Of a stretch of 64,000 bases of DNA, positions 12,310 through 23,123 are shown in pieces. The notes under the pieces are model-generated. The model was not told the origin of the DNA. It saw nothing but the letters and a program-made list of their open reading frames with translations, and did not search any database. The stretch's first letter is position 1; the number at the start of each line of letters is the position of its first letter. Origin of the DNA: Albifimbria verrucaria (Eukaryota > Ascomycota > Sordariomycetes > Hypocreales > Stachybotryaceae); contig JAHREC010000062.1 of the NCBI GenBank assembly GCA_020081605.1, positions 3,777,758 to 3,841,757 on the forward strand. The letters are read 5' to 3'. Both the position numbers and the translations under genes were made by a program.

Positions 12310-12345
12310 CACGTGACAGCATCGGGAGAAGCTGGACATCACGTG
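12310..12345. promoter_or_regulatory. Pair of CACGTG E-boxes upstream of SDHC
   Basis: CACGTG occurs at 12310-12315 and again at 12340-12345, exactly 30 bases apart, about 255-290 bases upstream of the SDHC start. CACGTG is the core site of bHLH factors such as Cbf1-type proteins. Occupancy is inference. Confidence 0.4.
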
Positions 12346-12396
12346 CACGTCGTCTTGTCATAGGGAAGCTTGTCCATTGCGAATTCGCGGGCGCTG

Positions 12397-12401
12397 ATTG
12401 G
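12397..12401 (-). promoter_or_regulatory. CCAAT box (ATTGG) upstream of SDHC
   Basis: ATTGG on the plus strand, about 200 bases before the SDHC ATG, is a CCAAT box in reverse orientation. The HAP/CCAAT-binding complex is known to drive respiratory genes in fungi, which fits the downstream gene. A five-base match alone is weak evidence. Confidence 0.35.
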
Positions 12402-12598
12402 CAGGCTCTGGACCGAGGAACTGGGCCGGCATGTCTGCCTTTCGACCTTTCCCGAAAGAGGCTCGAAAACATCATCCGTATAACCTCTTCTCCCGAGACG
12501 ACACACCTGCAGCACCGAGGACCAATCTCCCGGCGGGACGAATTACGCACGAGCACGAACCGGACGGCACTCAGCACCCCGAATAATCCTCGCCCATC

Positions 12599-13305
12599 AT
12601 GCTCACGCAACGGGTCGGCGTCGCTGCCATGCGCAGAGGTAAATACTCCTCGCCCCAGACCCGGGAGGGCGGGCTTTTGTGGCCTGCACGACGGATGGCT
12701 GACAATTGACCTCGTGCAGCGGCCAAGCCTAGCATTTTCTTCAACCAGAACATCACCCGCGCCGCCCTGGCTTCCAGCATCTCCACCATCCAGACCCGGT
12801 GAGCTCCCGTTTTCCCGCACCTCGACGCGGCTTCACCCGGCTAACATTCAGCTATCACAGCCCCGTCGCAACCACCAAGACCACCATCGACGAGGGCAAG
12901 AAGATCCTCGACAACCAGCGCCTGAACCGCCCCGTCGCGCCGCATCTGACTGTCTACAAGCTCGAGCAGACCTGGCTCGGCGCCTCCGCCTGGACCCGAA
13001 TCACCGGCTGCTTGCTCTCCGGCTCCGCCTACCTCTACTTCACCGGCTACCTCGTCGCCCCGCTGCTCGGCCTACACTGGGAGAGCGCCAGCCTCGCCGC
13101 CGCCTTTGGTGCCCTGCCCTTCGTCGCCAAGGCTGGCATCAAGTTCTTCCTCTCCTTCCCCTTTTCCTTCCACTTCTTCCAGGGCATCCGCCACATCGTC
13201 CACGACGTTGGTCTGGCCTACGCCAAGCCCATCCTCAAGAAGGGTGACACCTTCGTCTGGGCCGCCGGTATCCTGACCGGTCTGTTCTTCGCTCTCGGCA
13301 TGTAA
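12599..13305 (+). CDS. SDH3: Succinate dehydrogenase cytochrome b560 subunit (SDHC)
   Basis: Membrane anchor of mitochondrial complex II; binds haem b and ubiquinone together with SDHD. Exons 12599-12638, 12720-12798 and 12861-13305. The N-terminus (MLTQRVGVAAMRR and on) is basic and arginine-rich, as expected for a mitochondrial presequence. The family signature is intact: RPVAPHLTVYKLEQTWLGA, then SAWTRITGCLLSGSAYLY with the quinone-site Ser and Arg, and the haem-ligand region HFFQGIRHIVHD. Three hydrophobic helices are visible. Length is 187 residues, normal for fungi. It is the only conserved protein gene in the window in which I found no frame break. Convergent with TAF6, 279 bases between stops. 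Confidence 0.97.
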
Positions 13306-13584
13306 AGAGTTGGACGGGAGGTTCGCGGTGTGGAGAATATAGAAAGGAGGGAATGGCGAGAGATTGACCCGGCTACAGCGGATGCAGTGTCAAACAGTTT
13401 GTAGAATATGGGCAAGTACCAGGTATTAAACGTAGCAAATGTCTACAATGTTCACAATTAAGCAATATCGATCGCTACGGAAACCCATCCATGCAGTGTG
13501 CCTGTTTCGAATTTTAGATATCCCCGCGCCAAACGCCTTTCGCCTTGTCTGTTTACACGTGTTGTGGTTCACAACGCCGACGCT

Positions 13585-15023
13585 TTATTCCAATGAGCGC
13601 GCATCCAATATCGTCTTGATGAGTTTTCGGTTGCCCGACGCCGCAATCCTCTCGCCGACGATGGGTCCGATGAATTCCTTGAGCTCGGACACCTCGGACT
13701 CGGGAGCGGAACCGCTTGAGCCATTAGTGTTGGGCTCGTCACGCTGGGCAAGAGACGCTACTGCCTGCACCACGCCCTGAACGAGCATCTCGTAGTCGAT
13801 GGTGCCGTCGGATTTTTCCTTGAGGGGTTGTAAAATACCAGAGTCGAAACTCTTCAGGTTGCGGAGGACCAGCACACGGATGGCCTCTGGACCACCGGCC
13901 TCGAGAAGACCGTGGATAGCACCGTACAGGACAGCCGGGGCTTTGTCGGGTCCAGCAGGTACTTGAGACATGTCCGCGTGAGCTTCGGACGCAGAAGAGT
14001 GTTCGAAGCAGAGTACTTGCGCGCAATGCGTCCCACCAGGGAGGCAGCCAGCTGTCGCAGCTCGTACTGCTCCCTCAAGCTGTCGACACCCTCGTCGCTG
14101 CCAAGCTTCCTAGCAAGGAGACAGGTAAGGGCCGGCGCAGAGAGCGGGCTAGCGTAAGGATCCAAGAACAGGCTCTTGTTTTCAATCAGAGCGTGTGTGA
14201 GCTCCATCATCTGCTTGAGGGTAAAGGTGTCGTCAAGTTGATGCGTGACACGGTCCATGATGAAGTTGATAAAGTACGGCACCAGCTGGTGCAGTCCTGG
14301 GTCATCGCGCACAGAGCCCAGGGCAGCCTGGCGAAGGCGCACAACTTCCTCGTCGGGGTTATCGTCGAGGATTGCGGCCTGAATTTTATCAAAGTACAAG
14401 ATGAGCTCCTTGCTGACAATGTGCTTGATCGAGGGCTTGGTGCCGACACTGTCGTTGCCGGCCAGGGCGGAGAGAGCGGGGTTAGCGCCAGGGCCCTGGG
14501 TAGGAGATCTTGCGATCTGGACTCGGCGGTCGTGGGATTCTGGGGATGGATGGTTGGACACCCTCGATGGCGAGCCAATGCGCTACGATTGTCAACAAAT
14601 GATCACATCACGTTGGGCCCAGGGACAGAACGTACCGGTAAAGCTCATGTCGCGTGGAACCTTTGGCAGAGGCGCATTGACGAGCTTCTCAAAGTCGACC
14701 TCCTCGTCCTCGATGTAGAAGAGTGGCTGGCCCGGTCCCATGCTGGCCTCGCCATACCGCAGAGGCCTTGTCGAATCGTATCCATAGAGGGGCTCAACAT
14801 CGAGCACCTTGAGAGCCAATGACACGTCGTTAACGGTGAGAGTGGTCCTCCGGGCGGCGCGCATCAGGCGCAGGGCCTCGATGATGACCTGGCCAACTCG
14901 ATATTCGACATCCTGTGTCAGGGCTTTGAGAGCGTCGTCGTTGAGGGAGCCGATGCCGACAGATTCGGCCACGTCTTTGACGTTTTCGGAATTCCACAGC
15001 AGCTTGGGAGCTTCGGCCGCCAT
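13585..15023 (-). CDS. TAF6: TFIID subunit TAF6 (also SAGA)
   Basis: Histone-fold subunit of TFIID, and of SAGA in yeast; pairs with TAF9. Exons 14636-15023 and 13585-14582, 53-nt intron. Residues 1-70 form the histone fold ([19 protein letters not shown], then [17 protein letters not shown]). The linker LEPLYGY-like motif ([19 protein letters not shown]) is typical of TAF6. After the intron [13 protein letters not shown] leads into the C-terminal HEAT-repeat region ([31 protein letters not shown]). Three lost bases near 14531, 14495 and 13937 (C or A/G runs) break the frame; restored length is 462 residues. Confidence 0.95.
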
Positions 15024-16451
15024 GACGCGTGTTTCTTCTCCACCGTTGCGGTGGAAGGTCGTGCGACAGCAGAGGGCTACGGGCTCTGGAAGTGAAGCCT
15101 TGGCGATGGTGGGAGCACGAAGTTAAACGAGGCTGAAGTCGTGCCTCAGTTTGAGCGTGGTTGGATGGAGTGTACCAGCCACAGTTCAACCCACTGATGT
15201 GGCTGGTGAGTATGTGGCGCTAGCACCCCACATTAGGAAAGTCTGGGAGAGAATTGCTGGAATGGGATCACAGCTGAGCAGAGCTTGTGAACGAGCATTC
15301 AGCTGAGAGTAGTGTGCACTTTTTAATGATTTCCATCATGTGTTTGGAATCAAGCCTGAGGAAGTCTACATTTGGCAAGTTTCTTGCACACCATGAGCCA
15401 TTTGACCTTAACTCCGATAATGCCAACTCCACGGAAGAAGCACGTAGATGCTCATGGACAGCATTGATAATACAACAGCACCCGAGTCAGGGTCTAGGAC
15501 CCTTAGGAAGTGCCGGCCGCCTCCAGTTCATGCTACCCAATGCACTTGTAGAAATTTGAAGCCGCGGCCTGCTTATACGCATGGCTGATTACGTGGTCGG
15601 TGCAGCGCAGGCTCAAACCACGCAGAGCGGTCTTACGTACATGTCCCGGGTAACTGGAGTGGGGCGCAAGCAAATGCCATCGACGCTGGCGGCTGCTCCG
15701 GGATCGAGTCTTGACAATGTTGGGGAGATCTTGGTCTATTTAGGAATTGATGCTTGGTTGCCACTTGCAAGGGTCGCACCACAACCATCACCAGACGACG
15801 AAGCTTTCTCACGTTGGCGTGACGTCAAGCAGGAATATCAGCCATGGTGGGGTTGGGACACGGCGACGAGAGCAAAGGGATAACCAACCCGGTGGAGCTT
15901 TTTCGTCACGGAGGAGTTATGTAACAGGGAACCTGGAGACGCAGCTGCTTCTAGATCCAACCTAAGCCCAGCTGTCAATGCCGAATCTGCACAAGGGCCC
16001 TCAAGGCCCGGAGCACCTAACTGAATGAGGCGGGCTACTCACAGAGACACCGCCAGGGCCTTTAATCGATCCGATTCCATACCCCCCACTTGGTCCGGCA
16101 GGAAAAGGCTGATGTAGAAGGAGAGAAAGAGAGTTGCACGCCAACCAGCCTACATTGCCGTGCCGGGCAAGGGCAGAAGAGGGGTGAGAAGCGGGGAGAC
16201 GACACGGACAGGCTCCGACGGCTAGCATATAGCTGCCCTGCTTCACTGACTGTAACAGCCTTTGCAGGTGTGTAGTATTATGTAGTGGCTCCGTGGGAGC
16301 TTGTGGCGTCCTGATTGGAGTCGGCCGTGTATAAATATATATCACGGAGCTGTCTCCCCAGCTTTGTTCCTCGTCTTCCATCTACACTGTAATCCTCCAA
16401 GCAAAACAACATTCGCAAAGATACCCAATTCTTTTTCACAACACCGTCAAA
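15024..16451. other. Divergent intergenic region, TAF6 / DJ-1 family gene
   Basis: About 1.4 kb. No convincing gene: open frames at 15287-15559 and 15581-15883 show no family features. The right part holds a TATA box (listed) and two AGGGG stress-element-like pentamers near 16180; these are weak matches. Confidence 0.45.
16330..16337 (+). promoter_or_regulatory. TATA box of the DJ-1/Hsp31-type gene
   Basis: TATAAATA followed by further AT, 115 bases upstream of the ATG at 16452. The spacing suits a fungal TATA promoter with a leader of roughly 50-80 bases, and fits the stress-inducible style of this gene family. Confidence 0.5.
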
Positions 16452-17241
16452 ATGGCTCCCAAGATTCTCACCGTCCTCACCAGCGTCGACAAGATGCCCA
16501 ACACCGACTACCCCACTGGTTGGTACCTGGTAAGCTCCCTCACTTGCGTCCATCTTGTCCGGTTCCCCAAAAACAGCACAGGGTGTTTTGAAGTTGTCAA
16601 TTGAGCTGTGCAATACGCTAACGTATCTGTCTCCAGCCCGAGTTCGCCCACCCCTACGAGGTTCTTGCCCCCAAGGCTGAGATAGTCGTCGCTTCCCCAA
16701 GGGCGGCGTCGCTCCCGTCGACCCTAGCTCCATCAAGCTCTTCGAGAACGACAAGGTTGCCCAGGACTTCCTCAACAACCACAAGGACGTCTACTCCAAC
16801 ACCCGCCCCATCAAGGAGTTCCTGGGCCGCGCCTCTGAGTTCGACGCTCTTTTCTATCCCGGTGGACACGGCCCAATGTACGATCTCGTCGATGATGCCG
16901 ACTCCATCAAGCTGATCCAGGAGTTCTGGGCCGCCGGCAAGATCGTCAGCGCCGTCTGCCACGGCCCCGCCGCCCTGCTCAAGGTTGAGGTCGACGGCGA
17001 GCGCCTGGTCAAGGGCCGTGAGGTCACCGGCTTCACCGACGCCGAGGAGGACCAGGTCCAGCTGAGCAGCGTCATGCCCTTCCTGCTGGAGACCGAGCTG
17101 CGCAAGGCCGGTGCCAACTACGTCAAGGCCGACGAGCCGTGGGGTGTCAAGGTCGTCACCGACGGCAAGCTCATCACCGGCCAGAACCCTGCGTCCGGCA
17201 AGGCTGTTGGTGAGGCCATTGCCCAGGCTCTCGGTATTTAA
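16452..17241 (+). CDS. HSP31: DJ-1/PfpI family protein, Hsp31-like glyoxalase III
   Basis: Predicted glutathione-independent glyoxalase that turns methylglyoxal into lactate and protects against carbonyl and oxidative stress. Exons 16452-16529 and 16637-17241, 107-nt intron. The Hsp31-class catalytic residues are visible: Glu in YLPEFAHPYEV, and the nucleophile Cys with adjacent His in SAVCHGPAALL. FYPGGHGPMYDL and TGFTDAEEDQV are class motifs. One lost C near 16696 (reads TCCCCAAGG) breaks the frame; restored length is 227 residues, close to yeast Hsp31 (237). Which of the several fungal paralogues this is cannot be settled from sequence alone. Confidence 0.93.
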
Positions 17242-17502
17242 TTATGGATATGTATGGTAGTGGATATTGTGTACCATCGATGAAATAATGACGACATGAC
17301 ATTAAAACTTGGGTTGCGCATATGTGATGTGGAGTAATCGAGCGCCGTAGCATGTGTCTATTCCGTAGTGCATATTGTAAGGATTCCGCCATGATCAACG
17401 CTTGATCATCTGCAACATAGATTAAGTTATCTGATGGGGTTAAGTAAATAAGCTTGACGATGTCACACATGATTGCTCCACCAGCAGAGACGATTAGTCG
17501 GT
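17242..17502. other. Spacer between DJ-1 gene and left element
   Basis: 3' flank of the DJ-1 family gene up to the left target-site duplication. No other feature is seen. Confidence 0.5.
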
Positions 17503-17827
17503 CAAGTGGTGAGCCAAAGGATGAGGATTGTAGATTGCAGGTCTTAGAGCTTTCTTAGAATGTCATTCGGTAAACTGTAGAAGAAAATTCCAAAATTAAT
17601 ATAAAAATGTAAGGACATAAGTATATATTTATTCTAATTATACAATAATTTTATCTGAATATAATTATAAATTTATTTAAATATTTTACTAATTTTAACC
17701 GAATATAATTATAAATTTATTCGAATAATATACTAATTTTATCCGAATGTAAACTTCATATTTATCGATCCTTCTTTCTGCTTATCAATGCCTGCGGTCC
17801 CTATTTTATTGCTGCCCACTTTTCGGT
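17498..17827. mobile_element. MITE-like element, left copy, with 5-bp TSD
   Basis: A 320-bp AT-rich element (17503-17822) flanked by TCGGT at 17498-17502 and again at 17823-17827. Its ends are imperfect inverted repeats: CAAGTGGTGAGC at the left, and AAAGTGGGCAGC when the right end is reverse-complemented. It matches, in inverse orientation, the element at 22888-23118 over its full length; shared blocks include AGATTGCAG, TTTCTTAGAAT, GAAAATTC, ATAATTATAAATTTATT and TGC..TCCCTATT. It carries no coding capacity, so it is non-autonomous. Differences from the other copy include C-T and G-A transitions. The superfamily is uncertain. Confidence 0.75.
17657..17744. repeat. Tandem 44-bp AT-rich duplication inside left element
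   Basis: Two adjacent 44-base units (17657-17700 and 17701-17744), both starting GAATATAATTATAAATTTATT and differing at only a few positions. The right copy of the element has a single unit, which accounts for much of the length difference (320 versus 231 bp). Confidence 0.65.
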
Positions 17828-18643
17828 GCAGCAGCACTCTTTAGAGCGCACATGAATCCTCTGCAGAAGAGCCAGTAGCAGAGATATGACTCGTGAGTCT
17901 TGTCGGGTGTAGACGAGAACGTGACTTAAGGTAATATTGGTGTTTAGAGCATCAATAAATAAGAATTGCCCTTCTAAACATCGGCCTATGTCAGGAAGGT
18001 TCACGGTACTGAAACCGCTTAATGAACCAGTGGCACGGAAGAAGGTAAATATTATTCTTCAAATCTTTCTAAATTCCGGAATCACGTTGGAATTAGCCTC
18101 ATCGTGTTTCCACGGAACCCAATGCTGGCAGTTTAAGGTAAAGTGGCCATGATGGTGTACGTCACGGGTGAAATCATCGACGCCAGGGAGTGCCGGCCGT
18201 AAGTGCTACGCTTGAATGTTAGCAAGAGCCATAGGTGGAGACGGTTAGATTAACTGACCGATAATGTCACAAGCAAACCCCATGTCTAAGGCACTTCAAA
18301 AGCACCTTGCTCGATGAGAAAGGCGTCGGTCCCCTGAGACATATGGCATGGCAGATCATCTATGTCGGGTGTTCGCAATCATCATGAGTAAGAGGATGAG
18401 GAGCTTACTGATGTATTTCCAAGCGTCCTCTTCCGAATGTGTGACTCTCTGCATTACTAGAGAGAACCTGCAACCGCTGCGGCAGTTGGATGTTTGCTGG
18501 ATGAGATGACGGGATGCGTGTGCGATGAGTTCAAGGTAAGTCGCAACCTTCATCCGGTGCATATCGCAGGGAACCGTCTGGTGTCGTGCATAAGATGTTT
18601 GTCTCGGGATGTAGTGGGCAACATAGAGCCAGTGACTTTCCAC
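17801..18643 (-). pseudogene. Decayed coding remnant between the two elements
   Basis: On the minus strand, 18356-18643 reads as a plausible exon (THSEEDAWKYIS before a GTAAGC donor). From about 18146 down to 17801 one frame stays protein-like (CQHWVPWKHDEANSN, then FLFIDALNTNITLSHVLVYT) with a single internal TGA near 18060. The stop, and the closeness of a transposon-like element whose left end it overlaps, suggest a disrupted gene fragment. No family was recognised. It may instead be unrelated chance frames; confidence is low. Confidence 0.25.
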
Positions 18644-19466
18644 TCGCGTTCATGGGTCATGCTCTGCAAACACGGGTACGGCACGCGCGTTTCGACACCG
18701 TGTAGCTGCAAGATTCTTGTGTTCAGCGTGCTGCTAATGTAGTTAGACGATGTCAAGATCAGAGAGATGAGGCATACCTAATGCATACAACTAGTGCGTG
18801 TTTGTTTCCTCGAAGTAGCAGGAGATGGAGCGTGGGCTGTTGAGGCGGTGATGTGAGGTGGAGGAGGTGAGAGAGAAAACAGGTTCGAAGCCACGCACGG
18901 AGTAGGATGAGGGTCTTCTCCCCAGCATGAGCAGTCTGGGAGGCTCGCAGCTGCTGCAGCTGGCAACAACCAGAGTGACAGCCGGTGTCGGAATGACTGT
19001 TTTTTGTCTCGTCGCTTTTTCCTCTATTTTGCTTGAGTAGCCAGCTGTAAAGCCAAGTGGGAGGAGAGAGAACCCGCCCATATCGACCAGGTATGGGCCG
19101 TTACATTAGAGCTGCTTGGACGGCCCCAACCAGACCATTCAGTATGCACCTCAGCTTCTTGTTCACGTATGGATTCGATTGAACAGGCGCCTGGCGATGA
19201 AACATGCCCATTGTTAGTGTAGCTCAGAGGTCTGACAAGTAGACAAGGCACATACAGTTTGACACTGCGCAACTTCATTGCTGAACATATATAGACATAC
19301 AATTGAGACATGGATCGATAAACAATAATAAACAATGATACATAAATGAAAGCATATAGAATTGACAATGCACGATGTCACACCTGGGCACACGGCGTGG
19401 AAACTCATTGGTGGAGCTACCGCATTCTGAGGATAAATGTATTGTGAAGATAGTATTGATCATACG
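18644..19466. other. Spacer upstream of remnant, downstream of C2H2 gene
   Basis: About 820 bases. Several short minus-strand frames occur (for example 19024-19368) but none has a recognisable feature. It becomes AT-rich towards 19250-19460, as expected for a 3' flank of the C2H2 gene. Confidence 0.35.
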
Positions 19467-21714
19467 CTATGTATCTGCTGCTTCCTGGTCATCTGTACAG
19501 TCTTGGATGTAGTGCAAAATGGCCTTGGTCATATCATCGTCTATAGCGCCACCACTAAACGGCTGAATGACAGCATCGATGCTAGCGTACAGCTCGTTTT
19601 GTAAGGAGACCCCTGATGAGATTGAGCCTGTAGCTGGGCCTGAACCATTATCCATCGTGAAGCTCAGGCACTCCATTTCGGCCGTATCAGCCATTGTGGT
19701 GCCGAGCTCCTGGCCTCTTGGTCGGCAATCCGTTTCTTCTCGTAGCAGCGTCAGTGATTCAGATAGGCTCAACTGGCGAGGAGACTCAACCAAAGTTCCA
19801 GAAGAAGCTTGCGATGGCTGAGAGTTGCTTGTCAGATGTGAAGAATGAGAACTGGTGGATTGTACTGTTGGATTACTAGTCGAAGCTCCAGTAGCTGCCG
19901 CATCTAAAAACAAACGTGTCGTCCACATCTGAGCGATGCTCTGCAAGCCTTCGGCTATTGCCCCCGGAGTAAGCTGTATCGGTAGTGCTCATTGTCGTCG
20001 AATGGCGGCATCTCAGCCCGACTCGTTCTGATGCATTCCGCGATAATGTCTGGTCCTTCTGTCATCATGAGATCTTGAAATACCTCTAGGTCTTCTGTCA
20101 AGTCGGCATTAACAAAGGCAGACCGAGGTCTGGGATTATGACTAGGGAAGAGGACATCAAAGATGGTAAACCACTGGTCCTCCAAGCTCATTCTTGCCGA
20201 TACCCTCCGAGTCAACTGTTCTTTCTGGGCTCTTGTAACCCCTTCAAAGACGGGCAGGTCACTTGGTTGACAGACAACTGTACGCGCGTGATTATCTCTT
20301 TCTTCTTCCAATTGGAATTCTACTCTGCAGCGTGGACAGTAGATAGGAAGTTGATGAGAGCGGGAAAGGTGCTGTTTCACATCCTGCGTTCTCTTTAAGA
20401 CGTATCCATAACATCCACGGTACTTGAGAGGATCCTTCTTGGCGAAAGGACATGCCAGAGACACTTGTCGGCCTGATTTCTTAGTAACCCGTTGTCTTTT
20501 TTGGAGATGTCCCCGTCATCCCTTTTTCTTGCGGAAGCTCATCGTCCTGGTCAGAATCGCGTCGCTTCGGACGCCCAGACTGCGACCCTGCCCAGTAGGA
20601 AGGGGCTGGAACCAGCCGTGGATGCGTCTTCGTTTGTTGCACATCTCCTATGGGCATGAAGCAGCAAACCCCTTCGGATGACTTCTGCCTTGAGGACGAG
20701 GAATGGGTGGTTCTCCTCCAAGCTCATGGCTTCATCAGATGAATAATCTGACATCCAAGCAGGATCGGAGTCGAATTCATCATCCTCACAAGACATTTCA
20801 GAGCCAGAAGGTAAGCATTGATTGGAAGCCAATGACGACAGCCCTGAGGATCCTTCTTCTACTCGATGGCTCATTGATGCACCACTAGCGACATCGGGAC
20901 AATGGCCTGCAACTGAGTGCTCACAATCTGAATGACGGTTTTCGCTGCGCCGAGTGCCGACACGCAAATCCAGGCTAGGACATCCCCAAGTGTTGGTTGC
21001 AGAATTTGTGTGAGAGATGTCTTCAGACGACGCAGCACATTTGGGGCTCTTTGGGATGTCTTGTGGATTACAAAGGGACTCCAGAGGCTGGTCATGCGGA
21101 GATGCGCCGTCAGTCTGTTCCCACTTTGGTTGCGTAGGTGAAGTAGATGGAGAAGAGAAGTCGTGCTCATCCGGGTTTTGCATTAGCCTCGACGGGAGAG
21201 TGTTATGGAAGCATAACGACAACAAGGACGGAGCCATCCAAGCGCATGGTGCCAGTGGCTCTTCCATCACGTCCGTCATGTCGGTTTCACCAGACTCAAA
21301 TGTCATCGTGCTCGGCTGTGAGTCACTTCCTCAGAAACCGAATTAAACAGCCGTGGTTTTGCAATAACATTAGGCACATTGCATATATTGTCAAGATTGA
21401 CCTCATCTATCTCCCAGATGGGAGGGAGGCATGGGAGATAGCCTGGTTTCCCAAGTGCCAGCGCCGTTGAGGAAGCCATCTGATCGTGACACTGGCCAAC
21501 AAGTCGCAAGATAATCCATGTATTGTGCTGCCTCAGTCTGGACTGGTTCATGTGGCGGAAGTGAATCAAGATCAGGGCTGGAGTCGACTTCAGCTTTCAT
21601 AGAGCTCGTTTCGCTTCGACTTCGTCCGGAGTCTGCCTTGAAGTCGAATTTCTCCAGATTTCTGGCAAAGCCAAGTCTCCCCAAAGTAAATTTGAAGAAG
21701 TCCCTGGTTGACAT
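19467..21714 (-). CDS. Fungal C2H2-type zinc-finger protein, uncharacterised family
   Basis: ATG at 21714, TAG at 19467-19469. The N-terminal two thirds are serine-rich and probably disordered, with acidic patches (SCEDDEFDSDPAWMSDYSSD) and a basic segment just before the conserved core. The core, near 20500-20180, begins LACPFAKKDP and contains CYGYVLKRTQDVKQHLSRSH and YCPRCRVEF, a paired Cys/His module, then LEDQWFTIFDVLFP. This combination is widespread in Pezizomycotina proteins of unknown role, often expanded in accessory regions; that is recollection of the family, not a search. About eight bases are missing, including two from an A-run near 20500; restored length is 751 residues. It lies between the two inverted elements. 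Confidence 0.8.
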
Positions 21715-22882
21715 CTCGGATGGCGGTCTTCTTTTGTTGTCAAGAGCATTGGCCTCATTGCAGTTCAGACTTCAAATGAAAGGGTAGGATGTGGCCGGCT
21801 CTCCCAATGACATGCGACAAAAGGGCCAATGCGACCTCCGCCAACAGCGCACAATTGTGCGCTCCTCAGTCACCCACTCCAGATAGGCTGTGCCGATGGT
21901 CACCACCAGCGTCCGACCAAGGCTGCTTTACCTGGCGACTTAGGAGGGACAGTTCAATGAGGAATAGCACAGTTGAGAAGACGGACTTTGCGCTCAGCAA
22001 TATCAATGCTCTACGATTGTGCGCACATCATTTTTCTTTATACGTGTATCCATGTATATATATATATATATATATATTGCCAAGTATGCAAACCGACATG
22101 ATGATCGATCAAGTTCTTCTCTCTACTTTTCATTTTAATATCTTCCAGTCAACTCCCATTTCAAGAAGTTGTTGATATATTGACATTGGGTGTACCAACA
22201 AGAGGTTGTGTGACGTGTGACACTCGAAACGCCTCTTGCTTCCCACCAATGTTATCCAAATCTTCCCCAATGGCGACGGCATCGGAACCAGAAAGAATGT
22301 TAGTTTAAACTGTGCCGTAAGCTCTAATTTCTCTAACAATAGCACGTCAGCGCATCCACGCCCGATTTCGTGATGTTGAGAAGGTATCTTACCGCTCGTG
22401 AGCCATGTCGTGTTGTTCTCATGGCCGTGCCCGGATCTGCATCCAACGCTTCCAGCAACACAGCACAATATGAAGACCGGATTCAAAAGCTACAACGCGA
22501 AGTCAATTCATTGGTAAAGACCATTGAAAAACAGCCTTGATTGGCGTTGGCGGCTGAAAAACACGGATGGGAGCTATAACCAAGGGTTCTTATAGTGGCA
22601 CCGATCACCAGAAGGAGACTCGCATAGGGGCTTTGTGGGAACTTTGTAGGAAGTTAGTTCTTAATAGAGTGAACGATCTGAATAAATTCTAGTGCTGCCT
22701 CTGCCTGACTTGTCCTCGTGTGGCAATTGCCTGCAAGTTGCTCATCATCGATGCTGCCGACCGCGTGGGGACAATCTAGCCGATCCTTTTACCCCTGCAG
22801 CTTGCCTCTGTGGACTGTAAACGGCTCTCCAAGATTGACCAAACATACTTAATTTCTCGGTATTCTTAGCGTGCAGGCTGTA
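21715..22882. other. Upstream region of C2H2 gene
   Basis: About 1.2 kb. It holds a (TA)n microsatellite at 22054-22077 and short frames on both strands. A 39-codon plus-strand frame at 22421-22540 (DRIQKLQREVNSLVKTIEK) looks coiled-coil-like but has no support as a gene. Nothing else was recognised. Confidence 0.4.
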
Positions 22883-23123
22883 GTGCTCAAGTGGGTAGCA
22901 GTAATAGGGACTGCAAGCACTGATAAGTAAGAGTAAAGATCGACTAATCCTAGATTTATATTCGGATAAAATCGGTGCATTATTCGAATAAATTTATAAT
23001 TATATCCGTATATTTATATACTAATTTTCGAATTTTCTCCTTCGGTTTGATGAACAATATTCTAAGAAAAAGTCCGCGGTCTGCAATCTGCAGTCATCCT
23101 TTTCTTGCTCACCACCTGGTGCT
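22883..23123. mobile_element. MITE-like element, right copy, with 5-bp TSD
   Basis: A 231-bp element (22888-23118) flanked by GTGCT at 22883-22887 and 23119-23123. The terminal inverted repeats are CAAGTGGGTAGCA and, from the other end, CAGGTGGTGAGCA. It is the inverse-orientation relative of the element at 17503-17822. The two copies have different target duplications, so they are two separate insertions rather than the two ends of one transposon. No coding capacity. Confidence 0.78.

Larger units (their letters stand above)
11393..12598. other. Intergenic region upstream of SDHC
   Basis: About 1.2 kb between two divergently oriented genes. There are no repeats of note; a purine-rich tract lies near 12220-12255. 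The right end carries promoter-like elements listed separately (CACGTG pair and CCAAT box). Confidence 0.5.

Noticed and set aside
12302..12820. 172-codon minus-strand frame over the SDHC promoter and first exons
   Set aside because: Overlaps a clearly identified gene and its promoter in antisense; low-complexity Arg/Ser-rich sequence.
14193..14822. 209-codon plus-strand frame over TAF6
   Set aside because: Antisense shadow of the TAF6 exons and intron; no domain features.
22190..22540. Plus-strand frames suggesting a small coiled-coil or prion-motif protein next to the right element
   Set aside because: Only 39 codons have an ATG start and no known amyloid or NLR-linked motif could be matched.
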